In this document: positions 20,845-31,410 of the stretch, in pieces
How positions within the stretch are numbered: position 1 is the stretch's first letter
Layout: the number at the start of each line of letters is the position of its first letter
NCBI GenBank assembly: GCA_012845835.1
Contig: JABAKD010000004.1
Coordinates: 12,029,022 to 12,093,021 of the forward strand
Reading direction: 5' to 3'
Origin: Undaria pinnatifida
Taxonomy: Eukaryota; Sar; Phaeophyceae; Laminariales; Alariaceae
Length of the DNA stretch: 64,000 bases
Notes under the pieces: model-generated
Databases searched by the model: none
What the model was told of the DNA's origin: nothing
The model's input: the letters and a program-made list of their open reading frames with translations, nothing else
Translations under genes and position numbers: made by a program

Positions 20845-22151
20845 GTGCTCGAGAGAATGCTCGCCGTCATCCGCCAATTCCACGACGGCATGCACGCATG
20901 CGTGCGGTTGGACGATGGAGAGCTCACTCGGATAAGTTCAACGTGGGCCAAGGTCTCGGGCAAGGATGCGTGCTCGCGCCACTGCTGTTCAACATGTTTT
21001 CACGGCGGTACTGCGTGTGGCCGAGAACCGCTTCGGCCTCGCTGATGCAACCATCATGCACAACATGGTGCAGCTCCAACGAAAAAAAGGAGAAATGCGA
21101 GGAGAAGGGCGTTTCACGCACAGGCAAAAACGACGGGCGGGGGCGTAAGGAGGAGGAGGAGCAGGGGGTGCAAATATTGTGGGGTATGCTGTACGCTGAC
21201 GATGCGTGCTTCGTATCGCGATCATCAGAAGGGGTAGAAAAGATGATGCCGGTGATCGTGATTGCGTGCTCGGCGTTTGGTCTTACGGTCTCCGAGGAGA
21301 AAATAGAGATCATGTGCCTGCAAACCAAAGGCGGGGGGAAGGTGTCGTTTACAACCAATGCAGCCGGCCAGGTATACAAAGAAACAATCGAGTTTGTGTG
21401 CTTGGGCGGGGCTATCACCCCAGACAGAGAACTTAGCATTGCAATAACGCGGCGTCTTCAGATGGCCTGGGCGTGAATCCAGCGGAACAAAGTGGAAATC
21501 TATGATCGCCCGGGTGTGCGCTCACGGTTGAAGGTGTGGTTGATGAAAGCCAAGGTGGTCGAGACGCTACTCTATGATTGCATGACGTGGAGCCTGAACA
21601 ACTCTGACTATGACAGGCTACGACGGGTTCACCACTCCATGCCCCTCCGTTGCCCCGCTTGGCGTAAACGGAAGCGCGACGACCACACCGTATCGTACGC
21701 CAACGAGCTTGCCAAGACAGCTTCCGAGAGCATAGAAAGAGGCGATAGTGCGCAAACGGGGGATATTGTTGTCGGGATTCGTAGCACGTATGTATGAGGG
21801 AGAAGCGTCTGCCACAGAGGGTGATGTTTCGGGAGCTTGTTGGGGGTGCGGGCTACTTAGGGGGGCAAGAGAAGGACTGGTTGGTGCACCTGAAGGAGGA
21901 TATATCGATATATCGGTCTTTGGTCAATGAAGTACGCAGGGTGGCGAAAGGCTGGTCGGAAGGTCGGCAGATGGTTTCAACGGGTAGAGGAGGGAGCCGA
22001 GTTATTCACGCGGAGATGGCGTGAGGCGGAGAGACGCAGACTTGGAGAGCGACACACAAAGGCCGCGGCTGCGATATCCACCGTCAGCGTCTCTAACGGC
22101 CGGTGGGAGGGGGGAGGGGGGGGAGGGGGGACGTCCTGCCCAAGAGACTGA
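20845..22151 (+). pseudogene. 5'-truncated LINE-type reverse transcriptase
   Basis: The RT starts in the fingers (MLERMLAVIRQFHDGMHACV), shifts frame, then shows NVGQGLGQGCVLAPLLFN and the catalytic GMLYADDACFVSRSS with YADD intact. SAFGLTVSEEKIEIMC and the EFVCLGGAI block follow up to 21476. After a stop at 21474 the similarity continues in other frames with LKVWLMKAKVVETLLYDCMTWS (from 21492) and downstream segments to about 22151 (GWRKAGRKVGRWFQRVEEGAELF). This is the RT palm/thumb and C-terminal part of a non-LTR retrotransposon. The endonuclease and N-terminal RT are missing, as in typical 5'-truncated insertions. No poly-A tail is obvious. Confidence 0.8.
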
Positions 22152-23350
22152 AGTCTGGGTCTGGCCATCATCGTCTTAAAGTTTGTGGACCTTCCAATGG
22201 CCGTCACAAGATAGCCTAAGACCGCCCTGACTTTTTCGCTTTGTTGCGCTCTCTCCCCAGTGCCATTGATGCACTTGATACCCTCTATGAGTGCAATGCC
22301 GTCTTGTTCAGTTCGTAGGGTCTGCTACTATGACACTTTTTCTCTTTTCTTTTCCGTGCTTCCTCTTCTTGTCTTGTCTTTTCGTTTATATCCTATTTCG
22401 CTTTCGTTTCCTTCCTTTCATTTCCTTTCCTTTCTCGTCTTTCTGTGATTTGTTTCTTCTTTCCCAATTGACTTGAGTCTGACGTGCGTATGCATAGTGA
22501 TGGGTAACACGCGTAATATGTACGTGGTAGTCTTTCCTGGGTGGTAAGCGGTATAGTCGTTTCGCCGGGCGCGAGTAGTGAGATGTATGCGCCAGTATGG
22601 ACCTGGCATATCGTAGGCTGACTCCCGATGTCACTTTTTACATGTTTTCTGGCAGAGGCATGATGAATTGCGTCAGCTGAAACATATGCGTGTACCACAG
22701 TTGGTTTGTTTGCGTTTTTTTTTCCCTAGGGTATTCCTCAGCTCCAGAGTGACTGGAGCCTATCCTGTGACCAAGGATGTGATTAATCTATGCGAGTTAA
22801 TGTGAGCACAACAACAACAACAACAACAACATGCTGTTAGCCTTAGGAACGAGATTTACCGACCAGAAAATGTGGCATGATCAAATTGATGAAATGTTGC
22901 CTAAGCGCAACTTTCAAGAGACCGAAACTCACACAGGATTTCGTACCCCAGATTAAATTCAATATATAATAGGTTTTTAAGCCGGATTTCGTAGCTCCTC
23001 ACACAAAACAAATTGAACCTCCACACTGCGCCCAAACCTGTAAAACGTGAAATAAACGATGCATTCTACCCGTTGTACGTAGACCATTGTTTTGGTGATC
23101 CGTGCGGCACTGAACGGGCGCGAAACCCATCGAAATTAGCACTTTACAATCAGTTGTTTCGTTGATTTTGGCGGAGTTGTTCACTTGGAGCTGAAGCTTT
23201 TCTTGAACCGGATCTCCAGAAGGAGGATCTAAAAACTTATGAAAATTTGAAAAAAATCAAAAGGTACTAGAGAAAGTTAGCCTGTTGTTTATGGTGGCTA
23301 CAGATACGTTTTTTTCGTTTTATTTGCTCCCTTATTTCCCTACGAACCGG
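22152..23350. other. Intergenic, simple-sequence rich
   Basis: It contains a pyrimidine-rich tract (about 22335-22460, TTTCC/TTCTT) and an AAC microsatellite (22807-22831). No gene or recognisable element is seen. Confidence 0.6.
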
Positions 23351-23620
23351 CCTTATTATGCCTCATTATGCCTTATTATGCCTTATTATGCCTTATTATG
23401 CCTTATTATGCCTTATTATGCCTTATTATGCCTTATTATGCCTTATTATGCCTTATTATGCCTTATTATGCCTTATTATGCCTTATTATGCCTTATTATG
23501 CCTTATTATGCCTTATTATGCCTTATTATTCCTTATTATGCCTTATTATGCCTTATTATGCCTTATTATGCCTTATTATGCCTTATTATGCCTTATTATG
23601 CCTTATTATGCCTTATTATG
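23351..23620. repeat. 10-bp tandem array, 27 copies of CCTTATTATG
   Basis: 27 consecutive decamers with only two variant units (CCTCATTATG at 23361 and CCTTATTATT at 23521). Because 10 is not a multiple of 3 and no stop arises on the plus strand, all three plus frames are open and encode a repeated MPYYALLCLI. I regard this as an artefact. It ends about 160 bp before the left repeat of the DIRS-type element. Confidence 0.97.
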
Positions 23621-23777
23621 CCGGTATCTTCTTCCTCTTTTTCGTGTTGGTTTTGACCGAAAAAAGCAGTTGTTGTCTCCTTCGTGTTGTTTAGTCCGTG
23701 CAACAGGTATCTGTTCCGCTTCGGCGTGTATGGTGTTCCTCTGGCAAAATGTACATACATGTACCTGGGGTAAAGTG

Positions 23778-23987
23778 GTGTTTGTGGAGGCGTGGAAGGG
23801 ATTCTAGTTTTACAGTCGATTTTTGGTTGATCGTCTCGAGACGAAAAAAAAAGGATAGCTCATACAGCAGCGACAGAAGAGCTGTCGCGTTTGCCAAAGA
23901 CGGCCGCCTGGGGCACAGGGGAGCGAGAGCGCGTAACACCGTAGGATTGAAAGGTGTCAAACAGTGTGCCCCTTAGAATTGATCGAC
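23778..23987 (+). repeat. Split direct repeat A1
   Basis: 210 bp, starting GTGTTTGTGGAGGCGTGGAA and ending AGAATTGATCGAC. It matches A2 (29677-29886), also 210 bp, with roughly 90-95% identity by eye. The gag-like frame begins inside it. Confidence 0.9.
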
Positions 23988-24643
23988 TTACTCCCTTCGT
24001 AGCTGCCCTCATCGAGACCCTAGAGTACGGGATGGAGGGTGCTCCGCCCGTATGCAAGCAAAGGGTCGCTACGTTGCGCTCAGAGCTGGAGCAGGTGCAG
24101 AAACTGGTCGAGGCATATCTACGTCGCCATTTCAACACCCTGGCGGAGCACTCGGTGAAGGTTCGACAGCTGCTGCTGTCAAACATGAACATCGACGCCT
24201 GTGAGGATATGCGACTACTCGTGGCGTGGCCTCCGTTGCGACAGGCCCGTCTACACGACGAGGGCGCCGGGACAGTCGTGCAGTAGCAGCAGTCGCAAGA
24301 GCTGCAGCTGCCACCCCCGCCGCCGCCGCCGGAACAGCAGCAAACGCAACCAGCCGCGGCAGCAGCGGCAGGGGGGACAGAAGGGGGTGGAGCAGGAGGG
24401 TCGCGGCCGAACGCCGTGTGCTTTAGCAGGAACCACGTGCCTGCTGGCAGGGAAGGGGGAATAGCGGAAATAAATGACAGCACGGGTTCTGCTGTCAGGC
24501 GGGGTCGACTGAGGGGGGGGCAGGGGCGTGAGAAGAGAGGAGTATCTTCGCAGACGCCGAGAGCTCCGTGGAATTTTCTCAATGCACCCGTAGCCGGGCC
24601 GGCGTCGCCGGCCTTTTTTTATGGGGAAAATCAGTTGTCGTGA
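23954..24643 (+). pseudogene. gag-like ORF of the Ngaro-type element (one in-frame TAG)
   Basis: One frame runs for 230 codons with a single interruption, a TAG at 24284 in a CAG-rich stretch, explained by one C-to-T change. No ATG opens it. The first in-frame ATG is near 24031, so the start is unknown. The N-terminal half is helical and charged (RVATLRSELEQVQKLVEAYL). The second half is Gln-, Pro- and Ala-rich with a polyproline run. It lacks a zinc knuckle. Its position before RT and its composition make Gag the natural guess, but I see no family-specific motif. Confidence 0.5.
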
Positions 24644-24837
24644 GGCGAAAGCAGTGCAGTACACAGTAGAACGTCTGAAGCAGAATCTGGGCAACCGCCG
24701 CGGCGGCAGAAAGAAAAACGCAGTTACAGCAGTAGTCTCGCTCAATCGTTCCACTAAAGCAGGCAGAACCCGCATGCGTCGGAACAGCTAATCAGATCAA
24801 CCCAGAAATCGAATTTCCGGTAACCCCAGTGCAAGAG

Positions 24838-25120
24838 AGTTCAGAACAGCAGGCTCTGTGTGAGCAGAGACGAAGGTTACCTTATTCGCGAACCGACCAG
24901 ATATCGGTGGTGCGGAACTCTCACACCACAGCACAGAACAGCAAGCTTTGTATGAGCAGAGACGAAGGTTACCTTATTCGCGAACCGACCAGATATCGGT
25001 GGGGCGGAACTCTCACACCACAGCACAGAACAGCAAGCTTTGTGTGAGCAGAGACGAAGGTTACCTTATTCGCAAACCGACCAGATATCGGTGGGGCGGA
25101 ACTCTCACACCACAGCACAA
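24838..25120 (+). repeat. 92-bp tandem repeat, first block (3 units)
   Basis: AGCAGAGACGAAGG recurs at 24863, 24955 and 25047, an exact 92-bp period. Each unit also contains CCAGATATCGGTGG and CACACCACAGCACAGAACAG. Confidence 0.95.
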
Positions 25121-25127
25121 AACAACG

Positions 25128-25297
25128 AAGACCACTGATAGGGACAGCTTACGCTATACCTACAATGGGACCCGAAGGGTGCGCCAGCTAGCGTTGGGCT
25201 GCGACACACGACGCGTATGAAAATACGTGGAAGTGTGGTGAGCTAAAGCTTTATTTTTCCCCATCCGCCGGAGGATAAAAAAAAAAAAAAAAAAAAA
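25128..25297. repeat. ~170-bp inserted repeat ending in poly-A, related to 60887-61060
   Basis: This block separates two blocks of the same 92-bp array, so it was inserted into it. Its right part (GTGGTGAGCTAAAGCTTTATTTTTCCCCATCCGCCGGAGGAT, in shorter pieces) matches the complement of about 60890-60960, and a GCCAGCTAGCG motif is also shared. It ends with about 20 A's. The relative at 60 kb has a homopolymer at the same boundary. A retroposed SINE-like origin is possible but unproven. Confidence 0.55.
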
Positions 25298-25600
25298 GCA
25301 GGCTCTGTGTGAGCAGAGACGAAGGTTACCTTATTTCGCGAACCGACCAGTTATCGATGGTGCGGAACTCTCACCCTATACCACAGAACATCAGAATTTG
25401 TGTGAGCAGAGACGAAGGTTACCTTATTTCGCGCACCGGCCAGATGTCGGTGGTGCGAAACTCTCACACCACAGCACAGAACAGCAGGATTTGTGAGAGC
25501 AGAGACGAAATTCGCCTTTTTTCGCGGACCGGACAGACGTCGGTGGTGCGGAACTCTCACACCACAGCACAGATCACCAAGAGCAGAGGGCCAGAATACC
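25298..25600 (+). repeat. 93-bp tandem repeat, second block (3-4 units)
   Basis: AGCAGAGACGAA recurs at 25312, 25405 and 25498 (period 93). The units are the same sequence as the block at 24838-25120 but more diverged and one base longer. Confidence 0.95.
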
Positions 25601-25709
25601 CGACTTCCGGGCGAGTCGGAAAAGCATCGATCGCGAAAAAGGCCTAAACCAAAATGACTGTCCACCGGTGCAGTACAGCAGATTCCCCACAGAAGCAGAA
25701 AGTACGTAG

Positions 25710-25949
25710 TTGAAGTATATGCACAGATCAGAGCAGACAGAGGGGCCGCGAAGGCAAGGACAAGTAGAGTCGCCTGTACAGCAGCCGGACGTTAGCACGT
25801 TGGTACCAGTCGACGCGCGGGAGAGTGGCGGGTCAGCACGCTCACGGCTTCCCTATGGGGAGACGCGCAGTCAAAAAGGTGCAGAACGCATGATACAGCA
25901 GAGGCACGTTCAACAAGAAAGACTTGGACAAGAACGCCTCGACTCATAA
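25710..25949 (+). pseudogene. Hydrophilic open stretch before the RT
   Basis: About 79 codons, rich in Gln, Arg, Glu and Ser, open from 25710 with a TTG as first codon. It is unrecognised. It lies between the 93-bp repeats and the RT of the Ngaro-type element and may be a Gag/RT linker. Confidence 0.25.
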
Positions 25950-26020
25950 GAAAGAGAAGAACTTCTGTACACAAGCTAGCCAACACTTGCACCACCATGA
26001 TCCGATAAAAACAAGGAGTC

Positions 26021-27517
26021 GTGGGAGACGTAGCTCGGCTGATAGGAGGATCCTTGGTAGCACCACCGATAGACCCCGTACATATGCAGCGTTACTTAGG
26101 AGATCTAAAAGGCTTCGGGACAGTGGACGAGCTGGTCATGATAGTCACAGGAGGGGTGCCGGTGAACGCAGTAGCGTCCGGAGCAGATCTCGAGCGCGCG
26201 TTACAGTACGGAAACCACAGCAGTGTCACCGAGCACTTGCCGGCAATTTGGAAAAAAATCGGCGAAGACGCCAGGCGCCAAAAATGCTTAGTGAAATACA
26301 GAAATTAGCGGCGCACGACATCCCTAATCTCAAAGTCTCTCCGCTAGCGGGGGTCGGGACATACAAGGTTCAGATAATCAATGATATTTCGTTCGATGTG
26401 CAGAGCAGAGAAAAGAAAGAAGGTCTAAACGGAGACACTGACCCCGATACCGTTCCCCAATGCCCGTGCGTCGAAACGCTGCCCAAGTTCCTAGACGAAC
26501 TCGTGACCTTGAGAAAGAAATTCCCAAAGAAGAGGATACTGATGAGCAAGGCCGATGTGCCAGACGCTTCTCGGAACGTGCGAGTAGACCCGGACAAAGC
26601 CCACAATTTTTGCTACATCGTAGGAGAGCTAGTAGTAATTGATTTTCGTTCAACTTTTGGATGGTCGGGATCACCGGGGGTCTGGGGCGTCATGTCGGCG
26701 GCGGCCGCACACGCGTACTGCATCACCGCGATCGATTCAGCTCAGTTGTGAGACGAAGGGAAAAAAAGGATGGCTCACGTAGAGGTGGCGGAGCGTTTGG
26801 AAGACGGAAAACCAACACCAATACCGCCGGACGCAAAACACGGAACTCACAGTGGGGGGGGGAGTTCGACCCATTCTTCACAGCCGGGTTCGTAGATAAT
26901 TACTCTCAAGTCAGGGTACAGCACTCTGACGACGACACTACAGCCTTAATTGCGTCAGCCCCTCTAGGTTCGGATCACGTGCGTTTGCTCGGTCCGGGGG
27001 AGGTGGGAGTAACGCCCATACTAGCACCCAAGAAAAGCACGGACTGGGACACCACGATAGACGCGCTACGTAGCTTCACTATCAGCTCCTACACCATGAG
27101 AGTTTCGGTTCCGCACGAAAAGGTTGAAGCGATAAAGAGATTGTTGTTCGAGCAATGGCCCTAGACCAGGAGGGAAGCGATGGCGAAGGACGTCCTTAGC
27201 ATGGCCGCCAAGTTGTGGAACCTCACGTACAGTTCCGGGTTGGTAGGTACTTTGTGTGGAGGTTGCTGCGGCTGACCAAGCTGCACAATTCAGGAGATAG
27301 CAAAACCCAGAACCGTTCGATAGGACTCGGTAGAGAGTTTCACGCTGACCTTCTCTTCTGGAAGTGGGCAATCGATCACGAACTACTAATAGAAGGTGGG
27401 GTGCTTAGCGCCCCCTGCTACACGGCGATACAACGATCCGCAAGAAGGCACTACCTGTTCGACGCCAATTTTTCGAGGCAGTTGACGGTTTTTGCGTCGA
27501 GAGGAAAGTATTTTTGA
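26021..27517 (+). pseudogene. Reverse transcriptase of the Ngaro-type element (frameshifted)
   Basis: The N-terminal block at 26021-26308 (PVNAVASGADLERALQYGNH, then SVTEHLPAIWKKI) is followed, after a frame change near 26285, by NLKVSPLAG, VQIINDISFD and NGDTDPDTVP. The fingers/palm then reads RILMSKADVPDASRNVRVDP and DFRSTFGWSGSPGVWGVM (to 26751). In a third frame (26870-27164) comes AGFVDNYSQVRV, the place of the second catalytic motif. It reads VDNY where DIRS-type RTs usually have VDDY, so a catalytic aspartate seems lost. The thumb region follows at 27215-27517 (RVGRYFVWRLLRLTKLHNSG, REFHADLLFWKWAI). It would copy element RNA to cDNA and is now non-functional. Confidence 0.85.
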
Positions 27518-27587
27518 GATACGACGTGCCAAAAGAACTGACCGGGCTGCATTAAAGAGAAAAGCCGATCGACGAGAAACGTTACTT

Positions 27588-27746
27588 GTAGCATCACATT
27601 GTAGTATCACGTTGTAGTATCACGTTGTAGTATCACATTGTAGTATCACATTGTAGTATCACATTGTAGTATCACATTGTAGTATCACATTGTAGTATCA
27701 CATTGTAGTATCACATTGTAGTATCACATTGTAGTAGTAGTATCAC
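27588..27746 (+). repeat. 13-bp tandem array, ~12 copies of TAGTATCACATTG
   Basis: About 159 bp with a few A/G variants. It lies exactly between the RT thumb and the surviving RNase H sequence and seems to have replaced the first part of RNase H (the Asp of the first motif is not found). Confidence 0.95.
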
Positions 27747-28200
27747 GATCAACCTGTTAGAGTTGGCGGGCATGGTCGTGACCGCGTGGGGCATGCTTGA
27801 ACTGGTAGGAGACAGGGCGGACGCAAAGGGTGATACGATTCTGATGCGCGTTGACAACACGGCACCAGTATCTTGGATCTCTTGATTCGGGGGGGCAAGG
27901 GACAAACGAGCATGCTTACTCATGAGAATGCTCGGGCGTCTCGAAGTCAACGGGGGCTGAAACCACACTGCAAAACATATTCCCGGCGTACGTAACACAC
28001 TAGCTGATGGTATCTCCCGTTGGCCACGTGCGGTTATGGCGAACAAGGTCAGAGAGCTCACCAACGCTGACGACTGGTCGGAACAAGACATTGGAACGCG
28101 GGGTGAGGGGATTTTCGATGCCGCACTACAGACAATGAACATTCTCAGCGAGCATGACGATTTCCTGTGGGACATAATGAGCGGCGCACAACCCGGCTGA
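27747..28200 (+). pseudogene. RNase H domain remnant of the Ngaro-type element
   Basis: LLELAGMVVTAWGML and DTILMRVDNTAPVSWIS correspond to the DLLEVMAMVMAAY and LMRADNEAAVTWV segments of the other DIRS element. A TGA follows VSWIS (about 27882). Beyond a second stop come AKHIPGVRNTLADGISRWPR, the typical tail of retroelement RNase H, and VRELTNADDWSEQDIG. The first acidic motif is missing, displaced by the 13-bp array. Confidence 0.75.
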
Positions 28201-28209
28201 TTCGCGTGC

Positions 28210-29388
28210 GTGACGGGGTATGTCCCTCGATCAGCATACGGCATGCACGTTTATCATGTCCACTGTTCTCTTTTATTGTGTCTACTGTTCGCACAAGCCC
28301 CTGCAGCAACAGGGGACAACAAGGGAGGACACAAGGACGACGTAGCGCGACCATTTGAAACGCTTGCGCTCGGTTCAGTCGCGAAGAGTACACAGAAAAA
28401 CTATCTAGCGAAGTGGAACACCTGGGTAAAAGAGAGACAGGCGTAGGGAAAAGAACCGTGGTTGCACACGCTCACTGACCCCAAGGAAGTGTTGTCTGAT
28501 CTGCTCGGGTTCATGGCGTCTCGATGTTTAGTGCATAGTATTCGGCAGTATACTGTTGGAGGATACTTATCCTCCATTAATTTCTTCCAACATGTGCGCA
28601 GGATGGGAGTTGCCAATGTCGCATTGCATGATGTTAGCTGTGGGAAAGGGGATAGACCGGGCGCACGGCATGTCAAAAAAGAAAGCACAGGTTAAATTAC
28701 CGCTGTCGTGGTCACTTTTAGCACACAAGGCCGACAGGCTCTCGTAAGTATGGAAGACGGTGGGCGTGTCATGTGGTTGGGGCTCGCGGTGTCAAATTTT
28801 CTGTTGTGCAGAGCGTCAGAGCTGTGGGCATACGCGGACGTCAACGTTCACCCAGAGTTTTGTTTGTCGCGAGAGTGTCTAATGTTTTTGCGCGGGGGAG
28901 TACAGGTTGAGTTCGGGGACAGATCGACTGCCACGGCAGTGCAGATCAGATTTGTGGCGTCGAAGTGCGATAAAAAAGAGCAGGATGCACGATTACAGGT
29001 ACGCGGTTGTCCAACAAAAGGGGGATGGGAGGGGTGTTGATGGGGGCCTTCGAAGTTCTGCTGAAATTGCTCGACGTGCATCCCCAGCTCCCAGGAGAGG
29101 CGCCGCTGACAGTCCGGGCCACGTCGCGAGGTTAGAAGGTTTTCACTAGGACGGAAGCGGTGACCGCGTTGCGGTTGATGGTAGGATGCAGCGGTAGAGA
29201 CTCCATCCATGCAGTTTGCGCTTCACTCGGGAAGGATCGTGGGGGGCACCCAGTTAGCGGCGCAAGGTATTTCGGAGTTTCAAATTCAGCGCGCAGGAAG
29301 ATTGGAGTCTAGGGCTTTTATGGCATACATATGGGAAGCAGGGGAAGGGGTTGAAGTGGTCTCTGCAGCCCTCGCACAAACACAGTAG
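28210..29388 (+). pseudogene. Tyrosine recombinase of the Ngaro-type element (broken)
   Basis: The core-binding domain is VAKSTQKNYLAKWNTWVKER, an in-frame TAG at 28444, then DLLGFMASRCLVHSIRQYTV. The catalytic part has box I arginine in NFLLCRASELWAYADV (about 28795-28845), then several frame changes. The final stretch, 29209-29388 (ATG to TAG), holds FALHSGRIVGGTQLAAQG with HxxR and RLESRAFMAYIWEAG with the nucleophilic tyrosine. Length and motif spacing fit a full recombinase. The stop is 41 bp from repeat B1, so the gene is the last of the element, as expected. Confidence 0.85.
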
Positions 29389-29429
29389 TTTTTAGGAGTA
29401 CGGTTAGCTCAGGCCGCCTTATGGTGTGG

Positions 29430-29653
29430 GAGGTAGATAGCCCTGCAGAAAACGGGAGCGGGGCTATCAGAGTCCGGGTTAGCGGATTCATAAAAACTTT
29501 GGAGGGGTTTCATAAGAGGTAGTTGGAGACTTGAGGCGCCACCGTCACGCGGCCGGGGGCCGCTTGTGACATACTTGTACTTTATTGTTATTTTGCACAA
29601 AAGGGAAGAAATCTGCACGTGAAAAAATAACCAGAACTCTTGAGCCATAGTAA
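29430..29653 (+). repeat. Split direct repeat B1
   Basis: About 224 bp from GAGGTAGATA to a CCATAG-AAA end. It pairs with B2 at 29968-30188. Shared landmarks are GCGGGGCTATCAGAGTCCGG and GCGCCACCGTCACGCGGCCG (GACGCCACC... in B2). Confidence 0.9.
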
Positions 29654-29676
29654 ATGTAACTTTACGTAGTACAGTC

Positions 29677-29886
29677 GTGTTTGTGGAGGCGTGGAAGGGA
29701 TTCTGGTTTTACAGACGATTTTTGGTCGATCGTCTCGAGATTAAAAAAATAGGATAGCCCAGACAGCAGCGACAGAAGAGCTGTCGCGCTTGCCAGAGAC
29801 GGCCGCCTGGGGCACAGGGGAGCGAGAGCGCGCAGCACCGTAGGATTGAGAGGGGTCAAACAGTGTGCCCGTTAGAATTGATCGAC
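29677..29886 (+). repeat. Split direct repeat A2
   Basis: 210 bp, the partner of A1 at 23778-23987, lying between B1 and B2. The gap to B1 is 23 bp and to B2 about 80 bp. Confidence 0.9.
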
Positions 29887-29967
29887 ATTCCCACCCGCCC
29901 GCCCTGTCGCTCAAGATGAGGGGGATCAGGTTTCAACAAGTCGGTGTAATTGTTGGGGGGGCTGTGA

Positions 29968-30188
29968 GAGGTAGATAACAGAAAAAAGGAGCGGGGCTAT
30001 CAGAGTCCGGGTTGGCGGATTCATAAAAACTTTGGAGGGGTTTCATACGATGTAGTTGGGGAGTTTGAGACGCCACCGTCACGCGGCCGAGGGCCGCTTG
30101 TGACAACTTGTAGCTTATTATTATCTTGCACAACAGGAAAGAGGTCTACACGTGACAAATTAAGCAGAATTCTTGAGCTCCATAGCAA
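29968..30188 (+). repeat. Split direct repeat B2 (right end of the element)
   Basis: About 221 bp matching B1 at roughly 85-90% by eye. Similarity ends at CCATAGCAAA, taken as the right end of the element. Confidence 0.9.
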
Positions 30189-31120
30189 ACGCTGCCTTTT
30201 CTTTCCTTTCCGATCTTCTTGCATCACATTCTTCAGAACACCTGTTGTCGCTTGTTTTGCTTTGCTTTCTTTTTTTTCTTTTATTTTTTCTTTTTCTTTT
30301 CTTGGCTTTTACATTTATGGTCTGGCCTTTGTTTGGTTGTGTTCTCGTACCCGGTACGCTAGTATTTCACTTGATTTACCTTGATGAATTGCGACAGGTT
30401 GGTTTCTCTGTCTCACAAGCGCTGTGATCACATAATAGTCAAGATGTATCTCTCTAGGATGAATCAACACGGACTCTGGATGTGGGTGTACTGATGGTGA
30501 TGATGTCATTGGGTGGAAAGAATGGTTCAATGTAAAGACAATACACACACTACATACACACGTTTGACGTGCCCACACATCGCCGAAAAACCGAAAAAGG
30601 CATCAAAATCGTCCTCATCTACGAGACGGAACTTCCCCAAAAAACAGCATAATAATATATATATATATATATATGTATGAGCCCGGGACGATGAAAAACC
30701 AAGTCCAAAAAAAAAAGCAGGAACGTTTCGAAAAAATCGACGATGGCTTCTTCTCTCGAACTTGAAATACGATGGAAGAAGCCGGGCGTGACCAGCGCGC
30801 CGAAAACGGCGGTAATAGCAGTAGCTATGAGCCGCCACGACGGTGCTGCTCGCGCCCGCGACGTGGCCGTTGCCCAGTGCGTTGAGCAGACCAAGCCCGC
30901 CGATCGGCGGAGAAATTAGTCGAGTAATTACGAAAAAATCCAAAAAAACGAGAAGCGTCTGCAGCTCGACACGAGGCAGGAGAAAAGCAGGAGAAAAGTT
31001 ATTAGAGGAGCACGAACGGCGGCGAACAGCCAGCAAGCGGCCATCGGAAACTTGAGGAAGAGGGTGATAGCATCACAGCGGAATGAATCAGTGGTTTCGT
31101 TCTTCGTTTTACGCTCTTCT

Positions 31121-31410
31121 GGGCTTGTGGCAGTCGTTGTCAGTGTGGAAATTTTAGTCACGCGAGGCGAGGGGTCTGTGTTGGGCGTCATGCCAAATAT
31201 CTTGGAGTTAGAATTGGATAATCGTTGCCCTTCTACAGTAGGTATGTCGTCTATGTATATTCCCTACTCCTGTACCACTGGGCTTGGGGCAGTCGTTGTC
31301 ATTGTGGAAAAATCTAGTCACCCGAGGCGGGGAGTCTGTTTTGTGCGTCATGCAAAATGTCTTGGAGTTAGACTTGAATACTCGTTGCCCTTCTACAGCA
31401 GTTTGTATGT
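31121..31410. repeat. Tandem duplication, 159-bp unit
   Basis: GGGCTTGTGGCAGTCGTTGT at 31121 recurs at 31280 (one change). Shared downstream landmarks are TAGTCAC-CGAGGCG, GCGTCATGC and CGTTGCCCTTCTACAG. Identity is about 80-85% by eye. Confidence 0.8.

Larger units (their letters stand above)
23778..30188 (+). mobile_element. Ngaro/PAT-type DIRS retrotransposon with split direct repeats
   Basis: The terminal organisation is A1 (23778-23987), internal region, B1 (29430-29653), A2 (29677-29886), B2 (29968-30188). A1/A2 and B1/B2 are each close pairs, the split-direct-repeat layout known from PAT and Ngaro elements. Inside, on the plus strand, come a gag-like ORF, RT, RNase H and tyrosine recombinase in the canonical order. 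No methyltransferase domain is seen, which favours Ngaro over PAT/DIRS. All genes carry stops or frameshifts. Tandem repeats have expanded at two internal sites (24838-25600 and 27588-27746). Confidence 0.9.

Noticed and set aside
23285-23807. Three overlapping long ORFs encoding repeated MPYYALLCLI
   Set aside because: They are produced by the 10-bp tandem array, which has no stop in any plus frame; there is no sign of a real protein.
23954-28446. Possible reassignment of TAG to an amino acid, because the gag-like ORF and the recombinase each have an isolated in-frame TAG
   Set aside because: The same element also has TGA interruptions and many frameshifts, and the TAGs fit single C-to-T or G-to-A changes; ordinary decay explains them.
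30527-31036. 169-codon minus-strand ORF
   Set aside because: It crosses TA and poly-A/T simple sequence, with no domain; the plus strand has an equally weak alternative.
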